DNA of 64,000 nucleotides from an uncultured Eubacteriales bacterium (GTDB lineage Bacteria; Bacillota; Clostridia; Christensenellales; CAG-917), in the NCBI GenBank assembly GCA_900544575.1, contig UQVO01000009.1, positions 1-64,000 of the forward strand, given 5' to 3'. The translations under genes and the position numbers were made by a program. Shown here piece after piece: positions 51,665 through 59,971 of this stretch. Every line of letters starts with the position of its first letter. Positions within the stretch are counted from its first letter, which is position 1. The notes beneath the pieces are model-generated. The model was not told the DNA's origin, did no database searches, and saw only the letters and a program-made list of their open reading frames with translations.

Positions 51665-52545
51665 ACCGCCCTCCCGAGCGCTTCGCGGACGTCCACGACC
51701 TCTTTTACCGTTCCCACACGCGGAAGGGGCGACAGCACCACGAAAAGTTCCATCACGTCGGCGAGCTTGCCGAACACGGCGGAGCCCAGCACTCCCGCCG
51801 CACCGTCGCCGTGCAATGACGCAAACACTTTTACGCCGCTGCGCACGATGTCGCACACAGCGTCCGCTTCGCTCTCGCGGAAAAGCTCGTCCGTGACGAT
51901 GACTTCGGGGCTCATCGCCCGTATTGTGTTTTCGTAAGCCGTCAGCTTGCTCACGCCGCTCACGACGTCCGCGTCGCCCACGTCCAGCGTAGGCAATCCC
52001 TTATCCGCGGCGGCGATTTCGAAGCGTTCGTCTATGACGAGCGTATTCCGCCTTTCGGACGCGAGCCGCGCAAGTTCTCTGAGCATAGTGGTTTTTCCGC
52101 CGTACGGCGGAGATATGACCAGAGTGTTCCGCACCCCTCCGTCGCGGAATACCGCATTTTTTATCCCGTCAGCCGCTCCGCGCACCTCGTGGGGAATGCG
52201 TACGGTGAGAAAGGCTATGTGCTTCATTGTGAGCACGCTGCCGCCCTCCACCACGCCTTCGCCCGCCACGCCTATGCGTATGCCGCGCCGCGCCATAAAT
52301 CCTTTGACAAGCTGGTCGTTGACGGCATACACGGAGAAATCCGAAGCCAGGGCAAGCACACGCTCGATGTCCTCGCCGCGCACGATAAACGGGGCGCCCG
52401 ACGGCATTCTGGCGACGCTTCTTCCCTCCGCCGTGAGCACGACAAGCGGTCTGCCCACGCGCATACGCAGTTCCGTCACCGCCTTTTCGTCGGCGACGGC
52501 GGCAACCGCACTCGCCATCATTCCCGTCACCAGTCCGTCAAACAT
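51661..52545 (-). CDS. spoIIIAA: Stage III sporulation protein AA (ATPase)
   Basis: A 294-residue secretion-type ATPase, the motor of the SpoIIIA channel. Walker A is ISPPYGGKTT, the Walker B-like strand is VIVTDELF, and FASLHGDG follows. The start is uncertain: ATG 52545 (MFDGLVTG) lacks a strong ribosome site, and an upstream ATG at 52590 is open. No convincing sigma-E promoter could be read in the 136-bp gap upstream. Confidence 0.9.
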   Translation of the reverse strand: MFDGLVTGMMASAVAAVADEKAVTELRMRVGRPLVVLTAEGRSVARMPSGAPFIVRGEDIERVLALASDFSVYAVNDQLVKGFMARRGIRIGVAGEGVVEGGSVLTMKHIAFLTVRIPHEVRGAADGIKNAVFRDGGVRNTLVISPPYGGKTTMLRELARLASERRNTLVIDERFEIAAADKGLPTLDVGDADVVSGVSKLTAYENTIRAMSPEVIVTDELFRESEADAVCDIVRSGVKVFASLHGDGAAGVLGSAVFGKLADVMELFVVLSPLPRVGTVKEVVDVREALGRAV

Positions 52546-52681
52546 ACTAAAAGATATGACCCGCCCTTTCCCGCAAGTCTTATACCGCACTATTCGACAA
52601 AAAAAGCGTCCTGCGCCCGCACATCACACAGAATGCCAAAACAAATATGCCTCCGTCGTCCTTTTGTGCTATATTGAAAAT

Positions 52682-53149
52682 ATGTCTTCGCCCCTCAAAG
52701 AAAAAAACCGTGCCGCTTTCGGATTTGCGGACGGAATAAAGGATTACATCTCGGAAAAAGGAATGAGCGTGAACGCATTCTGCAAACACGCCGGAATTTC
52801 CGTTTCTGGTCTGCTTGCCGTGCTTTCGGGGAAAGCGGAGCCTTCTCCCGCCACCGTAATGAAATGCGCCGACGCAATGAATTGCTCCGCGGACTATCTG
52901 CTCGGTCTTTCGGACAGGCGGGAATATATTCCCGCACGCTCTCCCGCCGAGTTCAAAGACCGCATTTTTCCTCTGCTGAAAACGCGCGGCATAACGCAAT
53001 ACCGTCTGGCGTGCGACTGCGGCTTGCAGCAAAGTGCGATATCGAAATGGAAACACGGCAAACTGCCGAAAGCGGAAACCCTCGTCCTGCTTGCCGATTA
53101 TCTGCACTGTTCCGCGGATTATCTTCTCGGCAGAAGCGATTTGACGTAA
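52682..53149 (+). CDS. Double helix-turn-helix (Xre-type) regulator
   Basis: A 155-residue protein made of two Xre-like domains: about 15-75 (GMSVNAFCKHAGISVSGLL, ending CSADYLLGLSD) and 90-152 (GITQYRLACDCGLQQSAI, ending HCSADYLLGRSD). The same closing sequence in both copies points to internal duplication. It lies between spoIIIAA and efp on the opposite strand, so it shares the divergent region with the sporulation operon and could regulate it, though no operator was identified. Confidence 0.8.
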   Translation: MSSPLKEKNRAAFGFADGIKDYISEKGMSVNAFCKHAGISVSGLLAVLSGKAEPSPATVMKCADAMNCSADYLLGLSDRREYIPARSPAEFKDRIFPLLKTRGITQYRLACDCGLQQSAISKWKHGKLPKAETLVLLADYLHCSADYLLGRSDLT

Positions 53150-53212
53150 AACCGCTTAAAATCCGAAAACAAAAAACGCCCGCACCCGAATATGCCGATT
53201 GCGGACGAAAGC

Positions 53213-53250
53213 CGAAAACCTTGCCTTAAAAGGCAAGGTTTTCGATTTTT
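53213..53250 (+). terminator. Terminator after the double-HTH gene
   Basis: CGAAAACCTTGCC and GGCAAGGTTTTCG form a 13-bp perfect stem around TTAAAA, followed by ATTTTTTC. It lies between convergent genes and can serve efp as well. Confidence 0.9.
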
Positions 53251-53296
53251 TCTATGGAGGAAAAACAATGCAGCTGCCGAATGCAGCGTTGCCGTC

Positions 53297-53860
53297 TTAA
53301 ACTCTCGACATATACTCGCCCGTGCGGGTGTCGATGCGGATGGTATCTCCCTCGTTGACGAACATCGGGACTTGCAGAGAATAACCCGTTTCGAGCGTTG
53401 CGGGCTTGGTCGCGTTGGTGGCGGTGTTGCCGACGACCGCGGGTTCGCAAACCGTGATTTTGAGTTCCACGAAGTTGGGCGGTTCGACAGAGAAAGGCGC
53501 GCCCTGGAAGAACTTCATCGTGACGTTCATATTCTCTTTGACGAAATTGAGCGCGTCCTCGACCTGGCTGTGGTTGAGGGGTATCTGTTCGTACGTTTCG
53601 GTGTCCATAAAGTAATAGAATTCGCCGTCGTTGTACAGATATTCCATATTCTTGGTTTCGATGTGCGCGAGGTCGAACTTCTCGGTGGGGTTGAAAGTTT
53701 TTTCGAGCACGCTGCCCGTGACGACGTTTTTCATCTTCGTACGGACGAAAGCCGCGCCCTTACCGGGCTTGACGTGCTGGAAATCCACAACCGTCATTAT
53801 GTTGTTCTCGTAGAGGAACGTGACTCCCTTGCGGAGGTCGCCTGCCATAATTTGTGCCAT
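53297..53860 (-). CDS. efp: Translation elongation factor P
   Basis: A 187-residue EF-P that rescues ribosomes stalled at polyproline. The KOW-like N domain carries the tip loop [10 protein letters not shown] with Lys34, and two OB domains follow (ending [10 protein letters not shown]). The modification enzymes for Lys34 are not in this window. The start at 53860 has GGAGAAATATT upstream. The M24 peptidase-efp-spoIIIA order is the usual one in Bacillota. Confidence 0.97.
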   Translation of the reverse strand: MAQIMAGDLRKGVTFLYENNIMTVVDFQHVKPGKGAAFVRTKMKNVVTGSVLEKTFNPTEKFDLAHIETKNMEYLYNDGEFYYFMDTETYEQIPLNHSQVEDALNFVKENMNVTMKFFQGAPFSVEPPNFVELKITVCEPAVVGNTATNATKPATLETGYSLQVPMFVNEGDTIRIDTRTGEYMSRV

Positions 53861-53896
53861 AATATTTCTCCTGTCGTTGATTTCTTTATAGTTGGT

Positions 53897-54592
53897 TCAG
53901 CGAAGCGTGATGAGCTCCGTCTTATGTCTGCTGAAAGGTCTGCCCTCTCCGACCTGCACCATATCCTCTATGCGGACGCCGAAGCGGTTCGGGATATAGA
54001 TGCCGGGTTCGACCGTGACCACCTGCCCTGCGGCAAGCGTCTCTTCGCTCTTCGCGTTGAGCGTCGGCGGCTCGTGTATCTCCGTCCCCACGCCGTGGCC
54101 CGTGCCGTGGATGTAGAATTCCCCGTAACCGCGCTCTGTGATGAAGTCGCGGCAAGCCGCGTCCGCGGTCCTGCACGGTACGCCGTCGGCGACCGCCGCC
54201 ATCCCGCGTTTTTGCGCCTCGTATACGGTTTCGTACACACTGAGCTGCTCCGCGTCGACGTCGCCGAATGCGAACGTGCGGGTGAAATCGGAACAGTATC
54301 CGCCGACCACCGCCCCCATATCCACGGTGACGAACATCCCCTTTTCGAGCTTTTTGTCGGAGGGGACGTGGTGAGGCTCCGCCCCGCCGGCGCCGAAGGC
54401 AACGATTGTGTCGAAAGACACCCCGCTCGCCCCCAGCTCCAACGTCTTTTCGAGTATTGCGTCCGCAACTTCGCGCTCCGTCACGCCCTCGCGGACAAGA
54501 GAGAGGACATAGTCGTAAACCTCGTCCGTAATCTCCGCCGCGCGGCGCATTAGCGCAAGCTCTTCGGCATTTTTGACGTGATTATTTCGCAT
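53897..54592 (-). CDS. Short M24 (Xaa-Pro aminopeptidase-like) peptidase
   Basis: A 231-residue pita-bread metallopeptidase containing all five metal ligands: D91 (TVDMG), D102 (SDFTRTF), H166 (HGTGHGVG), E195 (VEPGIY) and E209 (RIEDM). Relatives beside efp are normally about 350 residues, with an N-terminal creatinase-like domain; here only the catalytic domain is present, starting [13 protein letters not shown]. It overlaps the rny stop by 11 bases. It could be an aminopeptidase P fragment with changed oligomerisation or a diverged methionine aminopeptidase; its context favours the former. Confidence 0.85.
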   Translation of the reverse strand: MRNNHVKNAEELALMRRAAEITDEVYDYVLSLVREGVTEREVADAILEKTLELGASGVSFDTIVAFGAGGAEPHHVPSDKKLEKGMFVTVDMGAVVGGYCSDFTRTFAFGDVDAEQLSVYETVYEAQKRGMAAVADGVPCRTADAACRDFITERGYGEFYIHGTGHGVGTEIHEPPTLNAKSEETLAAGQVVTVEPGIYIPNRFGVRIEDMVQVGEGRPFSRHKTELITLR

Positions 54593-56198
54593 AGTCCACG
54601 CTTCTCACTTCGCGGATGACGTTGACCTTGATTTGTCCGGGATATTCGAGCTCGTTCTCCAGCTTTTCCGCAATCTCTCTCGCGAGGAAAACGGTCGCCG
54701 CGTCGTCCACCTGTTCGGGCTTGACCATTACGCGGATTTCCCTGCCCGCCTGCACCGCAAACGTCTGTTCCACTCCGTCGAAGGACTTTGCGATGTCTTC
54801 CAGCTTCTCGATGCGCTTGACGTAGTTTTCGAGAGACTCGCGTCTTGCGCCGGGACGCGCGGAAGAAATCGCGTCCGCCGCCTGCACGAGCACCGCGGCG
54901 ATGGTTTCTGGCTCGATGTCGTTGTGGTGGGCTGCGATGGCGTGTATGACGTCGCCGTGCTCCTTATACTTCTTGGCGAGTTCCACGCCAATCTGAATGT
55001 GCGTGCCTTCCACTTCGTGGTCCACGGCTTTGCCGATGTCGTGCAGAAGACCCGCTCTCTTCGCCACCCTGGGGTCTATGCCCAGCTCCTGCGCCATAAG
55101 CGACGCGAGGAAGGACACTTCGAGAGAATGTTTGAGCACGTTCTGACCGTAACTTGTGCGGTATTTGAGCCTGCCGAGTATCTTGACGAGTTCGGGATGC
55201 AGCCCGTGCACGCCCGCCTCGAAGACTGCCTCTTCGCCCGCTTCCTTTATGGAGGCGTTGACTTCGCGGCGCACCTTGTCCACAACCTCTTCTATGCGTG
55301 CGGGATGAATGCGTCCGTCTGCAATGAGCTTTTCCAGCGTGAGGCGCGCCACTTCACGGCGCACGGGGTCAAAGCTGGAAAGAGTGATGACGTCGGGCGT
55401 GTCGTCGATGATGAGGTCCACCCCCGTCGCCGATTCGAGCGCACGGATGTTTCTGCCCATACGTCCGATGATTCTGCCCTTCATTTCGTCGCTGGGAAGG
55501 GCGACGACGCTGACGGTGTTCTCCGTCGCGTGGTCCGCGGCGCAGCGCTGTATCGCCGTCGCGATGATGTTCTGCGCTTCCTTGACCGCGTTTTCCTTGG
55601 CTTCCGCCTCTATGGCTTTCGCCTCTGCCGCCGCACCGCGCTTGACTTCGTCGATGAGCGCGTCTTTGAGTTCCGCAGCGGCTTCCTCTTTTGTCATGCC
55701 GGCCACTCTTTCGAGCTCCTTACGCATGATTTCCTGCGAATTGTTCAGCTCCTCTTCGATGGCTTTCAGCCTCTCGCGGTGTTCGTCGACGTTCTTCTGC
55801 GCCTTTTCGACCTCCGCAATCTTCTTGTCGAGGGCTTCGTCCTTCTTGTTGAGATTGTCCTCTTTGCGGTCGAGGGCGCTCTCTTTCTGCATAAGACGGT
55901 TCTCCGTCCTCTGCCATTCTGCTCTGCGTTCCTTGGTTTCGCGCTCGAAATCCGCGCGCAATTTGTTTTGCTGTTCTTTGGCTTCCAGAAGTCCGTCTTT
56001 GCGGATGGCTTTCGCCTCCAACCCGGCCTCTTCCAGAATTCTCGCCGCTTCTCTTTTTGCCAAGCCTATCTTGTTTTGCGTATACAGTCTGTATGCAATC
56101 AGCCCTATCGCCGCTCCGACGGCGAAGGCTGCGACAGCAATCCCGACGATAGGTCCGGCTTCGAGTGCGGCAAGCAATAAATTCATACTGCCTGTCAT
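54582..56198 (-). CDS. rny: Ribonuclease Y
   Basis: A 538-residue membrane-anchored endoribonuclease that starts mRNA decay. An N-terminal helix (about 14-36) is followed by a long coiled coil (about 45-200, Glu/Lys/Arg/Ala-rich), the KH domain ([15 protein letters not shown]), the HD domain ([12 protein letters not shown]), and a C-terminal domain. It overlaps the following M24 gene. A promoter lies at 56275-56304. Starts at 56198 and 56183 are both possible. Confidence 0.97.
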   Translation of the reverse strand: MTGSMNLLLAALEAGPIVGIAVAAFAVGAAIGLIAYRLYTQNKIGLAKREAARILEEAGLEAKAIRKDGLLEAKEQQNKLRADFERETKERRAEWQRTENRLMQKESALDRKEDNLNKKDEALDKKIAEVEKAQKNVDEHRERLKAIEEELNNSQEIMRKELERVAGMTKEEAAAELKDALIDEVKRGAAAEAKAIEAEAKENAVKEAQNIIATAIQRCAADHATENTVSVVALPSDEMKGRIIGRMGRNIRALESATGVDLIIDDTPDVITLSSFDPVRREVARLTLEKLIADGRIHPARIEEVVDKVRREVNASIKEAGEEAVFEAGVHGLHPELVKILGRLKYRTSYGQNVLKHSLEVSFLASLMAQELGIDPRVAKRAGLLHDIGKAVDHEVEGTHIQIGVELAKKYKEHGDVIHAIAAHHNDIEPETIAAVLVQAADAISSARPGARRESLENYVKRIEKLEDIAKSFDGVEQTFAVQAGREIRVMVKPEQVDDAATVFLAREIAEKLENELEYPGQIKVNVIREVRSVDYAK

Positions 56199-56274
56199 CG
56201 AATGACCTCTCCATTTATATAATCAAAGCGCCGCGTTCCGCGCCGGAGCGCGCGCAATACACTTTGTCACGGAT

Positions 56275-56304
56275 ATTATATACTATAAACTATACACTAG
56301 TCAA
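56275..56304 (-). promoter_or_regulatory. Promoter of rny
   Basis: On the minus strand TTGACT (56299-56304), an 18-bp spacer and TATAAT (56275-56280), within a conspicuously A+T-rich patch. Confidence 0.75.
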
Positions 56305-56382
56305 GTTTAATAGTTAAAAGACGCGTAAATACGGCCCTGTCGCGAAAAAGCGCACGGACCCGCTCCCGCAAGACAACGGAAA

Positions 56383-56400
56383 AGGCGGCGCGCACCGCCT
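56383..56400 (-). terminator. Terminator after the small HTH gene
   Basis: AGGCGG/CCGCCT short stem with GC-rich loop just beyond the stop at 56407, with T-rich sequence on the minus strand (CCTTTTCC). Confidence 0.6.
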
Positions 56401-56406
56401 CTTTCG

Positions 56407-56619
56407 CTACTTTTTCAGTCCGAGAATGTCGTCCGCGGAGATGTCGAGAACTTCGCAGAGATTGGCAAACGTATCCAGCGACGGAAATTTGTCCAGCCTC
56501 ATATATTTGCTCACGGTCGACGGGTCTATGCCCAGCCTGCCCGCCAGCTCCTTCTGCGAAAGTCCGCTGTTTTTTATTGCGTCACGAAGACGCGCCTGCA
56601 CATCGTAAATGCTTATCAT
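56407..56619 (-). CDS. Small Xre-type HTH regulator
   Basis: A 70-residue protein that is essentially one Xre DNA-binding domain (NSGLSQKELAGRLGIDPSTV, then YMRLDKFPSLDTF and a closing helix ISADDILGLKK). Longer frames upstream are not supported. The start at 56619 is preceded by the palindromic operators at 56635-56677, the arrangement of a self-regulating repressor. On the opposite strand the same region contains a promoter for a possible small RNA. Confidence 0.82.
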   Translation of the reverse strand: MISIYDVQARLRDAIKNSGLSQKELAGRLGIDPSTVSKYMRLDKFPSLDTFANLCEVLDISADDILGLKK

Positions 56620-56634
56620 TGCAAAATTGTTGAT

Positions 56635-56677
56635 AGCACAGTGTGCCTTATTTTTCTTGACAATGGCACAATGTGCC
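56635..56677. promoter_or_regulatory. Two palindromic operators upstream of the small HTH gene
   Basis: AGCACAGTGTGCC (56635-56647) and GGCACAATGTGCC (56665-56677) share the dyad GCACA-N-TGTGC and are centred 30 bp apart, about three helix turns. The second lies in the spacer of the promoter at 56657-56685. Confidence 0.7.
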
Positions 56678-56685
56678 TTTATAAT
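56657..56685 (+). promoter_or_regulatory. Perfect sigma-A promoter on the plus strand
   Basis: TTGACA (56657-56662), a 17-bp spacer and TATAAT (56680-56685). No plus-strand gene follows; it would drive the candidate RNA. Confidence 0.85.
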
Positions 56686-56691
56686 GTGAAC

Positions 56692-56879
56692 AAAGCGTGA
56701 AAAAATCCGCAAAACGCCGCATATGCGCGGCAGAAAGCACCCGCACGCCGCACGGCGGATGCCGCGGCACGAAAACGGCGCCGCGAACGGAATGCGACGC
56801 CGAAACAACGAAACAAATCGTTTTTAATCCTATCCCTTTGAACACTGCCGACGCGGTTTCGCGTCGGCAGTGTTCTTTT
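56692..56879 (+). ncRNA. Candidate small RNA under the HTH operator
   Basis: From the promoter the transcript would run about 188 nt to a strong terminator at 56840-56879. It contains further hairpins (for example GCCGC/GCGGC near 56716). A 35-codon frame (ATG 56720) is basic and has no ribosome site. No convincing 6S, tmRNA or riboswitch fold was recognised. The terminator T run is on the plus strand, supporting this direction. Confidence 0.55.
56840..56879 (+). terminator. Terminator of the candidate small RNA
   Basis: GAACACTGCCGACGCG and CGCGTCGGCAGTGTTC form a perfect 16-bp stem with a 4-nt loop, followed by TTTTC. Confidence 0.9.
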
Positions 56880-56936
56880 CGGAATATTTTTATGTCCTGT
56901 ATTTTCTTATGTCCTGTTTACCGGTCGACGCGAAAA

Positions 56937-57929
56937 TCACACCAACTCGTACTTTTCGCGTATCTTGCGGTCTATGTCTTCCGCGATTTCGGGATTTGCA
57001 CGCAGGAATTCGATGGCTTTCTCCCTGCCCTGTCCTATCTTCTCGTCGTTGTAGCTGAACCAGCTTCCGCTCTTCTGCACGAGCCCGTTCTGCACGCCGA
57101 GGTCGATGAGGCAGCCGAGCGAGGAAATGCCCGTGCCGTACATAATGTCGAACTCCGCCACCTTGAACGGAGGGGCGACCTTGTTCTTCACTATCTTCGC
57201 TTTGACGCGGTTGCCGATGATGTCGCTGCCGTCCTTTATGGACTCCGTACGCCTGATGTCGATGCGGACGGAAGCGTAGAATTTGAGTGCCTTGCCGCCC
57301 GTGGTGGTTTCCGCACTGCCGTAGACCACGCCGACTTTCTCACGCAGCTGATTGATGAAAATGATGGAGCACTTGCTCTTGGACGTCACCGCGGTGAGTT
57401 TGCGCAGCGCCTGCGACATCAGTCTTGCCTGCAAACCGACGTGGCTGTCCCCCATTTCGCCGTCAATTTCCGCCTGCGGAGTGAGTGCCGCGACCGAGTC
57501 CACGACGACGATGTCTATCGCGCCGCTTCTGACCAGCGTTTCGACTATGTCGAGCGCCTGTTCGCCGTTGTCGGGCTGGGAGATGTAGAGGTTTTCAAGC
57601 TGTACGCCGAGACGCGAAGCGTAAGAAGGGTCGAGCGCGTGCTCCGCGTCAATGAACGCGGCGGTGCCGCCCGCCTTCTGCACTTCCGCGACGATGTGCA
57701 GCGCGACTGTGGTCTTGCCCGAAGATTCGGGACCGTAAATCTCCACAATCCTCCCCTTCGGAATGCCGCCTATTCCGAGAGCTATATCCAACGTGAGGCA
57801 CCCTGTCGAAATCGCCTCCACCTTCTGCACTTCGTTGTCGCCGAGGCGCATAATCGCGCCCTTGCCGAACTGCTTTTCAATCTGCGCAAGAGCCAGCTCC
57901 AACGGATTGCCTTTGTCTTTTTCTGCCAT
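56937..57929 (-). CDS. recA: Recombinase RecA
   Basis: A 330-residue RecA that forms filaments for homologous recombination and triggers the SOS response. Walker A is GPESSGKTT, Walker [11 protein letters not shown], with QALRKLTAV and [11 protein letters not shown] (loops). ATG 57929 has GGAGAAAG upstream. The C-terminal tail is short (residues about 315-330). A LexA box of the Bacillota type was not seen upstream; transcription could come from the rimO-pgsA-cinA unit. The neighbourhood rimO-pgsA-cinA-recA-rny is typical. Confidence 0.98.
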   Translation of the reverse strand: MAEKDKGNPLELALAQIEKQFGKGAIMRLGDNEVQKVEAISTGCLTLDIALGIGGIPKGRIVEIYGPESSGKTTVALHIVAEVQKAGGTAAFIDAEHALDPSYASRLGVQLENLYISQPDNGEQALDIVETLVRSGAIDIVVVDSVAALTPQAEIDGEMGDSHVGLQARLMSQALRKLTAVTSKSKCSIIFINQLREKVGVVYGSAETTTGGKALKFYASVRIDIRRTESIKDGSDIIGNRVKAKIVKNKVAPPFKVAEFDIMYGTGISSLGCLIDLGVQNGLVQKSGSWFSYNDEKIGQGREKAIEFLRANPEIAEDIDRKIREKYELV

Positions 57930-58080
57930 AATCTTTCTCCTTCCGCGCTCCGCCGCGTTTTGCGGACGGGCGATTTGTTTTCTTTTTCCGCACGGTGCGA
58001 CTTCGCTTCGGCTCAGCCGCAATATTCCGAAACCCGCGCTTTACCGCACAAAACAAGCTGATAAAGCCGCGTTTGTGCCC

Positions 58081-58761
58081 TTAAAGCTGCAATATGTCGC
58101 CGCGCAGATAGCGCACGAGATAAAACAGCGCAAGGTTTGCCGCAGACTGCCTTATGCGGTTGCGGTCGCCTGTCAGATGTTTCTCGAACACCGTGATGAA
58201 GTCGCCCGCGCCGACGCCGATATACACAAGCCCCACGGGCTTTCCTTCGTCGCCCTGCGGCCCCGCAAGCCCCGTCGTGGCAAGCCCTATGTTGACGGGC
58301 GGCACGACAAGCCCGTTGACCATCGCATACGCCGTTTCGCGGCTCACAGCCCCGTATGCGCCGAGCAGCGCCTTCGGCACGCGCAGTCTGTTCATCTTCG
58401 CACCGCGGTTGTAGCACACCACGCCTTCGTAAAAGTTCGCGCTTATGCCGGGCACCGACGTCAGGCGGGAGCATATCTCCCCTCCCGTCAGGCTTTCGGC
58501 AACGGCGAGCATTTTCCCGTTGAGGGCAAGCAGCTGCGCCGCAAGCTCGTGAAGTTCTCTGTCCTCCGCCGAATAGACCTGCTCCGAAAATATGTTGTAG
58601 GCAAGGCTTTTCACGGCGTCGAAACTCTTTCTGTCCAGCTCCGAAGTCATTATGACCTTCGCGTCCAGGCAGCGTTCCTCAACGGTGAAGTCCACTCCCT
58701 TGTCCGCTATGTCGGCGAGGGCCGCGCATATCTCGTCGCAGTCCAGCCCGCATATTTTCAT
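58081..58761 (-). CDS. Short CinA-like protein (KH plus NMN-deamidase domain)
   Basis: A 226-residue protein. Residues about 85-226 carry the CinA C-terminal PncC-type domain (LAVAESLTGGEICSRLTSVPG, then GLATTGLAGPQGDEGKPVGLV), which deamidates nicotinamide mononucleotide. Residues 1-80 look like the small middle (KH-like) domain. The large MoCF-like N-terminal domain of CinA is missing. Other members of this kind exist. It lies between the winged-helix gene and recA, where a full-length cinA is usual. Confidence 0.85.
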   Translation of the reverse strand: MKICGLDCDEICAALADIADKGVDFTVEERCLDAKVIMTSELDRKSFDAVKSLAYNIFSEQVYSAEDRELHELAAQLLALNGKMLAVAESLTGGEICSRLTSVPGISANFYEGVVCYNRGAKMNRLRVPKALLGAYGAVSRETAYAMVNGLVVPPVNIGLATTGLAGPQGDEGKPVGLVYIGVGAGDFITVFEKHLTGDRNRIRQSAANLALFYLVRYLRGDILQL

Positions 58762-58772
58762 AACCTCGCGAA

Positions 58773-59327
58773 TCACTTCCCGCCTCCGAGCGCGGCGAAC
58801 AGTCTGTCGTAATCTGAGTAGCCTATGTTCACCTTTCTGCGGCCGGGGTTTATTTCGTCCTCTTCGCCGAGAAAACCGCACGCGGCGATGATGTCGAATA
58901 TTTCGTGCGCGCGCTCATAGCCCACGGACATTTTCCTTTGCAGGAATATAACGCTGACGCTGCCGTACAGCACGCATATCCTGACCGCGGGCAGCAGAGT
59001 GCCCGTCATATAACCTTCCGCACCTATCGCTTTGAACGCCTTGTCCTCTTCCACCATGGGAAGATAATCCTGCGGGAATTCTTCCGCGCGCTTCCTGACG
59101 TCCGCCGCGGCATCCGCCTCTCCCGCATAAGCGTATTTTCCGCCGTGCTTTTCGCCCAGCGCGCCGATAAGCGCCAGCGCGCACATTATCTTCGCCGCCG
59201 TCGGCTTGCGCACCCCGAGCGCGGAAACGATTTTCTTTTCCGAAATGCGTCCCGCGTCCGCCGCCGTTTCGAGCGCACGGGCAACCAGCCCGAAAAACGT
59301 GTCGCTTTCTCTTATGACTTCGCTCAT
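58773..59327 (-). CDS. Stand-alone tandem winged-helix protein, FtsK gamma-like
   Basis: A 184-residue protein with two helix-turn-helix-like segments: about 25-70 (ISEKKIVSALGVRKPTAAKI) and 120-184. The second strongly recalls the FtsK gamma domain: LQRKMSVGYERAHEIFDIIA, then RRKVNIGYSD. FtsK gamma reads polar KOPS/SRS sequences to orient DNA translocation. The gene overlaps pgsA by ATGA (59324-59327) and sits near the real ftsK. It may be a DNA-binding protein related to chromosome orientation. Confidence 0.7.
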   Translation of the reverse strand: MSEVIRESDTFFGLVARALETAADAGRISEKKIVSALGVRKPTAAKIMCALALIGALGEKHGGKYAYAGEADAAADVRKRAEEFPQDYLPMVEEDKAFKAIGAEGYMTGTLLPAVRICVLYGSVSVIFLQRKMSVGYERAHEIFDIIAACGFLGEEDEINPGRRKVNIGYSDYDRLFAALGGGK

Positions 59328-59971
59328 TCCGCTTTCACGCTCTCCCCGTCCTGCGCGTTTTCTTCCGCCTTTTCCTCTTTTGCCGCGGGCGCGTTGATGT
59401 CGGAAAGCACCTGCTTGTTTTTGACGAGATATCTCACTCCCGACCATACGGTGAGCACCGCCCCCGCAAAGAAGACTATTTCGCCTATCCACATTATGAC
59501 TTCGTGCACCCCTCCGAGGATGAGGAACGCAGTGCCGATGTCCAGCAACACGGTCTTTATCTTGCCGTAAATGTCGGCGGCAAGCACAAGCCCGCGGCTT
59601 GCCGCGACCGCCCTGAACACGCTGACCGTAAGTTCGCGGGTCAGTATGAGTCCGCCGAGCAGCGCAATGACCAGCCCGTCATACGCAAACAGCGTGAAAT
59701 CGCGGAAATACACGATGAGGAACAGCATCACCACGATGACGATTTTGTCCGCCAGCGGGTCGAGGAACTTGCCCAGCGCGGAAACCGTGTTCGTCTTTCT
59801 GGCGATGTGTCCGTCCACAAAGTCCGTGGAGCACAAAATCGCAAAAAGGACGCACGAAACTATCAAAAACGGCAGATAAACCGCTTCTTCTATCATTCCG
59901 ACTATATAAAACACCACAGTCGGCACGATGAGAATTATCCTTGCTATCGTGATTTTGGTTGCAAGAGTCAT
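59324..59971 (-). CDS. pgsA: CDP-diacylglycerol-glycerol-3-phosphate phosphatidyltransferase
   Basis: A 215-residue membrane enzyme of phosphatidylglycerol synthesis. The CDP-alcohol motif is DFVDGHIARKTNTVSALGKF followed by LDPLADK, with all conserved Asp/Gly/Arg residues. Five or six membrane helices are visible. The C-terminal tail after residue 185 is charged. The start overlaps the rimO stop (59968-59971) and the stop overlaps the winged-helix gene. Confidence 0.94.
   Translation of the reverse strand: MTLATKITIARIILIVPTVVFYIVGMIEEAVYLPFLIVSCVLFAILCSTDFVDGHIARKTNTVSALGKFLDPLADKIVIVVMLFLIVYFRDFTLFAYDGLVIALLGGLILTRELTVSVFRAVAASRGLVLAADIYGKIKTVLLDIGTAFLILGGVHEVIMWIGEIVFFAGAVLTVWSGVRYLVKNKQVLSDINAPAAKEEKAEENAQDGESVKAE

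Noticed and set aside
52546..52681. Sigma-E promoter of spoIIIA
   Set aside because: Partial matches were seen, but spacing between the -35 and -10 elements was wrong for each, so none is reported.
56720..56827. 35-codon basic protein within the candidate RNA
   Set aside because: It has no ribosome site and ordinary composition for a G+C-rich non-coding frame, so I keep the RNA interpretation.
57930..58080. LexA box upstream of recA
   Set aside because: I looked for a CGAAC-N4-GTTCG type site and found none in the gap. recA may be read from the upstream operon.
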